A stretch of 64,000 nt of DNA from contig CM043963.1 of the NCBI GenBank assembly GCA_014529385.2, positions 92,705,912-92,769,911 of the forward strand, in the 5' to 3' direction. Each line of letters opens with the position of its first letter. The stretch's first letter is position 1. The position numbers and the translations under genes are program-made. Of this stretch, positions 58,901 to 64,000 are shown one piece after another. The notes below the pieces were generated by a model. The model searched no databases. It was given only the letters and a program-made list of their open reading frames with translations, and was not told the DNA's origin. Source of the stretch: Adiantum capillus-veneris. Taxonomy: Eukaryota > Streptophyta > Polypodiopsida > Polypodiales > Pteridaceae.

Positions 58901-59519
58901 CGGTGACAGATGAGGACAGTGATAGCACTACCAGCAGTGATGAGGATGTTGATGTTGCATTTCTTTTGATGGACAAAGAAATCCAGGAGTTTGGTTTAGT
59001 TGCATTTGCGAATGAGGTTGAAGATGAAAGTGAAGGGCCTTATGAAGTGATTGAAGGGCTGATGCAAACCAAGGTTGAGTTGTCAAAGAAGCACGAATTG
59101 ATGACACAAATGATCAGTGGAGACCTCTCAACTATGGAGAAGGATATATATTTGCACATGCTGGCTAGTTTTCCTGATTTGTTCATTACTTCATATGAAG
59201 AGATCAGAGGGTTCAAGGGCGAAGAGATGCATATAGAGCTGAAAGAAGGTGCTAAGCCAGTGCGGCAAAGGCTAAGAAGGATGGGTCAAGAGCAAATGGA
59301 AGCCTTGCGAGAAGAGGTGGACAAGTTATTGAAGGCAGGGTTCATAGTCCCTGTGGAGACCACAGAATGGGTGAGTCCAGTTGTAGTCAGTCCAAAGAAG
59401 GATGGGAAGTGGAGAATTTGTGTAGATTTTAAACCCTTAAACGCAGCCACTAAGAAGAACCCATATCCTCTTCCATTCATTGATCAGATCTTGGATTCAG
59501 TGGCAGGTTATGAGAGGTA
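55961..59519 (+). mobile_element. Ty3/gypsy element, plus strand, interrupted by a copia insertion
   Basis: A relatively young-looking gypsy fossil. A possible primer-binding site, TGGTGCCCCCACGG, stands at 55961. A leader of about 1 kb follows. Gag (from about 56965) contains AFSYPEFHGRSDEDVEEFLEKME, a capsid-type region and a CCHC knuckle CYNCGELGHISPQC (57888-57929). A protease-like part follows (DGGAQIYVITHSCVEKMGL near 58520; IILGRPWL near 58725). An unusually acidic Glu/Asp/Ser stretch (about 58855-58950) precedes RT, which shows WVSPVVVSPKKDGKWRICVDFKPLNAATKKNPYPLP and then stops at the copia insertion. Only a couple of breaks are visible in the part present. The downstream half would lie beyond the copia element, outside the window. 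Confidence 0.8.
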
Positions 59520-59603
59520 TGTTAGGAAATAAGACGTAGCTAAATAGATAATTGAGTAGATTACTTAATGGAGAGAGACAGATTTATATACACGATATTA
59601 TAG

Positions 59604-59638
<35 letters not shown>

Positions 59639-60263
59639 CACGATATACGTGGTTCACCCAATGTGGGCTACGTCCACGGGAAAGCAGCCAATCAATGGCT
59701 TTAGTACTTCAAAACAAGAAGTAGTTTACAAAGGGATTATACCCTTAATGGAGCTCCCGCCTTGCTTCACTCTCACCACCTCACACTCACCTTGTTGCAC
59801 AACTTCACACTATGAAATGTGTGTAGAAATGGCCTCCTTTTATAGGCCAAAAGGGCTGCCCTCTCTTATGAGAGACAACCATGTGTAGCCGCCCTTGTGC
59901 GAATAAGTCCAAATCGGACCCTCCAATCCGCCCATGTGTGGCCGCCCTTGAGAAGACAAGTCCGCTTTTGAATTCGGCCACCGGCCACCGGCCATTGACT
60001 TCCGACCACCGGCCATGGGCCATTGACTACCGGCCACCGGCCAACCAACCGGTTGTTTTCCGACCACTTTCTGGCCGCCGTCCGGCCATAATATTCCGGC
60101 GAAAAAGAATATTCCGGCCTCTGATTCTTGTCCGTGAAAATTTTGGTTTCCGGTGAGTGATTTTCCTTCACGCACGATGGCTTCTCCTCATAATGGGGGC
60201 CTTACAAATGTGCGCTTTTACCACAGAAAATTACAAGGGTAAATCAGGGCTCCATACTTAACA
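59520..60263 (-). repeat. 3' LTR of the copia element
   Basis: A 744-bp LTR with ends TGTTAGGAAATAAG and CCATACTTAACA (plus strand), a TGTTA/TAACA inverted pair. It contains a (GA)n tract at about 59610-59634 and a CCGGCCACCGGCC-type tandem at about 59975-60050. Confidence 0.9.
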
Positions 60264-60276
60264 ATCTCCCACTTGG
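60264..60276 (-). other. Copia polypurine tract
   Basis: On the minus strand, CCAAGTGGGAGAT lies directly before the LTR start TGTTAAGTATGG. The GTGGGAGATTGTTA context is typical of plant copia elements and fixes the LTR boundary. Confidence 0.8.
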
Positions 60277-63200
60277 AGACTGATCTCCAAACCAAACCTG
60301 TGACTGCTTTCCATTCTGGCTTCTTATCCTTGAATGCCGATTGAAGATAGCAAAACCTCAACTTCTCCTTGTTGACCACCTTTGTAAACATGTCTGCAAG
60401 ATTTTCACTTGTATGCACCTTTCCTAGCTTTAGTTGTCCCTCTTCCAAAAGAGTGCGTATGAAGTGATATCTCACCTCAATGTGCTTTTTCCTTGAATGA
60501 AAGGCTGAGTTCTTCGCAAGATGGATAGCGCTTTGGCTATCACTATACAAGACACAATTGTCTTGTTTGAATCCAAGCTCTTCTAAGAATCTGTGAAGCC
60601 ACAAAATTTCTTTGCTTGCCTCCGTCATTGCTACATACTCTGCTTCCGTGGTAGAAAGTGAAACCACTTTCTGCAGCTTTGAAGCCCAACTTACTGCTGT
60701 GCCTCCAACCGTGAACACGTAGCCAGTAGTGCTCCTTCGAGTATCTTTGTCACCTGCCATATCTGCATTAGCATACCCTTCTAGAAAAATATCAGTTCCT
60801 CCAAAATACAAAGCATTTGTTGTTGTCCCTTTTAGATACCTAAGTATCCACTTCACAGCTTGCCAATGCTCTTTACCTGGGTTGTCCATGAACCTACTCA
60901 CAACTCCCACTGCATGTGCAATGTCTGGCCTTTTCCAGACCATAGCATACATTAGAGAACCTACCGCTGCAGCATATGGAACTTTAGACATATAGGCTAT
61001 CTCCTCTTGTGTCTTTGGACACATATCCTTCGTTAGTTTAAAATGACCAGCCAAAGGTGTAGAAACTGGTTTTGCATTTTGCATTGCAAACCTTTCTAGT
61101 ACCTTCTTGATGTAATCTTCTTGAGATAGCTTTATTGTCTTCTTCGTCCTGTCCCTTGATATTTTCATACCAAGTATCCTCTTTGCAGCACCTAAATCTT
61201 TCATTGAAAAAGATTTGGACAGCTCCTGTTTTAGGTCTTTGATGTCCTGCATGTTAGCACTTGCAATCAACATGTCATCAACATACAACATTAGGATGAT
61301 GAATTTCCCATCTCCCAAATTCTCCGTGTAGACGCAGTGATCCGAGTTGCATCTTGTGAATCCATGATCCAACATCCATCGATCAAACTTCAAGTACCAT
61401 TGTCTTGATGCTTGCTTTAAACCATACAAGCTCTTCTTTAATCTGCAAACCATTTTCTCCTTACCTTTTACTTCATACCCCTTTGGTTGAAGCATGTAGA
61501 TTTCCTCCTCTAAGTCATCGTGAGGGAATGCCGTATTTACATCCATTTGCTTGAGATTTAGATCATGAGCAGCCACAAGGCTTAAGACAAGCCTAATTGA
61601 GTTCATTTTTACAACAGGAGAAAATATTTCATTGAAGTCAATACCTTTCTTTTGAGAAAAGCCTTTTACCACAAGCTTAGACTTGTACCTTTTCTTCCCA
61701 CCTTCTTCTTTCTTTAGCTTGTACACCCATTTGTTTTGAAGTGCCCACTTACCTTTAGGCAACTCAACCAACTCCCATGTTTGGTTGCGATGTAGTGAGT
61801 CCATCTCCACTTGCATGCTCTTCGTCCATTCTTCTTTGGATTCATGTTGCATAGCTTCTTCATATGATTCCGGCTCTCCAGAATCTGAGTCCAAGAGATG
61901 GTTGAAGGAAGGAACAAACCTTTCTGGAGGTCTACTTGCTCTTGTAGATCTTCGGGGAATAGGTTGAGGCTCCTCATTTGGTTGACGTTGTTGCACATTG
62001 TCACCGTTTGCAGTCCTTGAGTCTTCACCGTCCTCAAGCTCCATGTACTCATCACCTGTTTCTTTTGTTTGTTTTCTTTCCAAGTAATCTTTGTACATAT
62101 TTTGTTTGTTAAAAATTACATCCCTACTCCTTAAGATTTTACCATCTTCAGGATTCCATAGGCGATACCCAAAGTCTCCTTCTCCATAGCCAATGAAGAA
62201 ACACTTTTTGGACTTTGCATCTAACTTTGATCTTAGGCTTCTATCTATGTGCATGAAAGCCTCACACCCAAACACTTTGAGAAATGCATAATTCACCGGT
62301 TTACCTGTCCATGCCTCTTCTAGAACTCCCCCATCCAATGCCGTTGAGGGTGACCGATTGATTAAGTACACAGACGTACTTACAGCTTCCGCCCAAAGCT
62401 CAAGCGGTAGGCCTACATGTAGCCGCATGCTTCGTGCTCGTTCCATGATTGTCCTGTTCATCCTTTCCGAAATCCCATTTTGTTGAGGTGTCCTTGGGGT
62501 TTTCCTTTGCCTCCGAATGCCATTGTTAGCACAAAATCTTTCAAAATCTTGGCTGCAATATTCGCCTCCATTGTCGGATCTGAAGAAATTTAACCTTGGT
62601 ACCTGTTTCATTCTCCACAAAGGCTTTTCACCTTTGAAATATGGAAAATACATCAGATTTATTCTTCATGACATAAACCCATGTTTTTCTAGTCGCATCG
62701 TCTATGAATGTTACATAGTACAATGAGCCACCAAGTGATGGTGTACTTGCAGGACCCCAAACATCAGAATGAACCAACTCAAGTTTTTTATTTTTTCTTT
62801 CATTTCTTGATTTTTGAAATTTTACCCTCTTTTGTTTACCATAAACACAATCTTCACAGAACTCTAAGTCCACTTCTTTCAAACCTGGTAGAAGCTTCTT
62901 TGTTTGAAGGATTTGCATTCCTTTGGCACTCATATGCCCAAGTCGGTAGTGCCACACCGCACTGTCAACTTCTGTAGTTGCTGCACAAGCTAATGGTTGC
63001 GTGCTAACAGTACACAAGTAAAGTGTACCGACTTTTTCACCCTTGGCAACCACCAAAGATCCCTTTGAGATCTTCCACCGTTTGTTTCCGAATGCAATGT
63101 TGTGACCTTCATCGTCCAATTGTCCTGTAGAGATCAATTTTTTGTGAAGAGAAGGAACATGCCTAACATCTTTAAGCTTCCATTCATTTCCGTTAGCAGT

Positions 63201-64000
63201 TTTGACAGAAACTGTACCTTTGCCGACAATCTCACAAGCTTCATCATCTCCCAAGTATACATACCCAAAATTACCTTTGGTGTAGTCTTGGAAATGTTGC
63301 TTGTGTGGTGTCGCATGGAATGAAGCCCCGGAATCTACTATCCAGGAATTAGACACATTGTCTAATGAGAGAATTAGAGCATCTTGCTCTACTTTACCTG
63401 CCACATTGGCCTCCGATGTTGGCTTGTTGTCTTGAGACTCTGTCTCCTTCTTCTTCTTGGACCAGCAATCCTTCTTGACGTGGCCCTTCTTGCCGCAGTT
63501 CCAACATTCAAGAACTGACTTTGTGCGTGACTTGCTCCGCCTTGAGCGATCACGACCCTTTTGGTTTTTGAACCTCTCCTTAAGCCTTCCTCTTGTTTCC
63601 ACTGATAGTGCAGCACTTGATGATTCTCCTGTGCTTCTCCTTCGCATTTTCTTGCTTAGGAGAACACCCACAACATCATCAAACTTAAGAGTATTTGTGC
63701 CAGAGATAGAATTACTTACAGCCATCACAAGGCTGTCCCAACTATTCGGTAGAGATGATAGTATAAGGAGAGCTCGCACTTCGTCATCGAAATTGATTTT
63801 CACTGATCGAAGTTGACTTATGTTTGTGTTAAAGTCATTTAGGTGTTCTGCAACTGAACCATTCTTTGCCATCTTTAGATTGAACAAGCGCTTCATAAGA
63901 AATACCTTATTGGATGCCGATGGTTTCTCGTAGAAGTCGTCAAGTGACTTCATCAAGTCCTCCGTGGTCTTCATCTCCGAAACATTGAAGGCCACCGTTG

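Larger units (their letters stand above)
59520..64000 (-). mobile_element. Ty1/copia element (Tork/Tnt1-like), inserted in the gypsy RT, open at window end
   Basis: Minus-strand element. The 3' LTR is 59520-60263, preceded by a PPT. The coding region from the window end down to about 60218 shows gag with a CCHC knuckle (CWNCGKKGHVKKDC), protease (WIVDSGASFHATP), GAG-pre-integrase (HYRLGHMSAKGM, FCEDCVYGK), the integrase core (SDVWGPA; SDNGGEYCSQDF; TPQQNGISERMNRTI), RT (VDDMLI in LMLYVDDM; MDVNTAF), and RNase H (GYANADMAGDKDTRRSTTGYVFT; STTEAEYVA; HIEVRYHFIRTLLEEG). The visible part looks nearly whole, with about one break. Five bases AGGTA (59515-59519) lie at the insertion edge; the partner copy and 5' LTR are outside. 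It is the youngest-looking element here. Confidence 0.9.

Overview
This window is nuclear DNA from a land plant. It carries a TPLATE-complex muniscin-like (TML) gene and a GRAS transcription factor of the LISCL type, both plant-specific arrangements. They sit in a large transposon graveyard full of dinucleotide microsatellites. The GC-moderate, gene-poor layout (two confident host genes in 64 kb), long LTR elements of two kinds, and an L1-like LINE with a coiled-coil ORF1 fit a big plant genome. A fern or other seed-free vascular plant is my best guess, but that is inference and not shown by any single sequence here. No rRNA, tRNA, CRISPR or prokaryotic operon is visible.

Layout. 1-2.46 kb: decayed CACTA (En/Spm) TNP2 transposase with a recognisable intron. 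2.48-2.93 kb: two about 100-bp palindromic MITE-like units sitting in TA repeats. 3-9 kb: AT-rich non-coding DNA with microsatellites, a foldback and a 151-bp tandem duplication. 9.05-9.31 kb: LINE endonuclease scrap interrupted by a Ty3/gypsy LTR and integrase remnant (9.31-11.78 kb, minus). 12.3-17.53 kb: a LINE with ORF1, endonuclease, reverse transcriptase, zinc knuckle and a C-terminal PIP-box-like motif, split in its endonuclease by a threefold tandem repeat. 17.84-22.81 kb: a broken gypsy element (minus) with near-matching target duplications. 25.14-27.07 kb: TML, one uninterrupted reading frame, plus strand. 27.1-33.4 kb: no recognisable gene. 33.38-35.40 kb: GRAS gene, minus, with GA/CT-rich upstream DNA.

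37.3-38.4 kb: copia remnant. 38.56-40.17 kb: solo LTR with perfect 5-bp target duplication. 41.2-51.9 kb: a gypsy compound array of the same LTR family, ordered LTR-internal-LTR-internal-LTR. 52.3-53.1 kb: a second gypsy remnant. 53.99-54.87 kb: terminus of another CACTA element with dense subterminal repeats and two C-terminal exons. 56.0-59.52 kb: a gypsy element (plus) whose reverse transcriptase is interrupted by a copia/Tork element (59.52 kb to beyond the window end, minus).

Function. The only genes likely to serve the plant are TML (clathrin-mediated endocytosis at the plasma membrane) and the GRAS factor (transcription). They lie about 6 kb apart, face each other tail to tail, and have no obvious functional link. 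Everything else is mobile-element history: at least one solo LTR, one recombined LTR array, three nested insertions, and one LTR family whose internal microsatellite differs between every copy. I found no convincing new biological system. The most unusual items are the LINE C-terminal PIP-box-like motif, the hypervariable LTR microsatellite with a 38-base C run, the GRAS protein with a degenerate VHIID core, and the TA-embedded palindromic MITEs. Boundaries of decayed elements are good to roughly 20-50 bases unless LTR ends are quoted.
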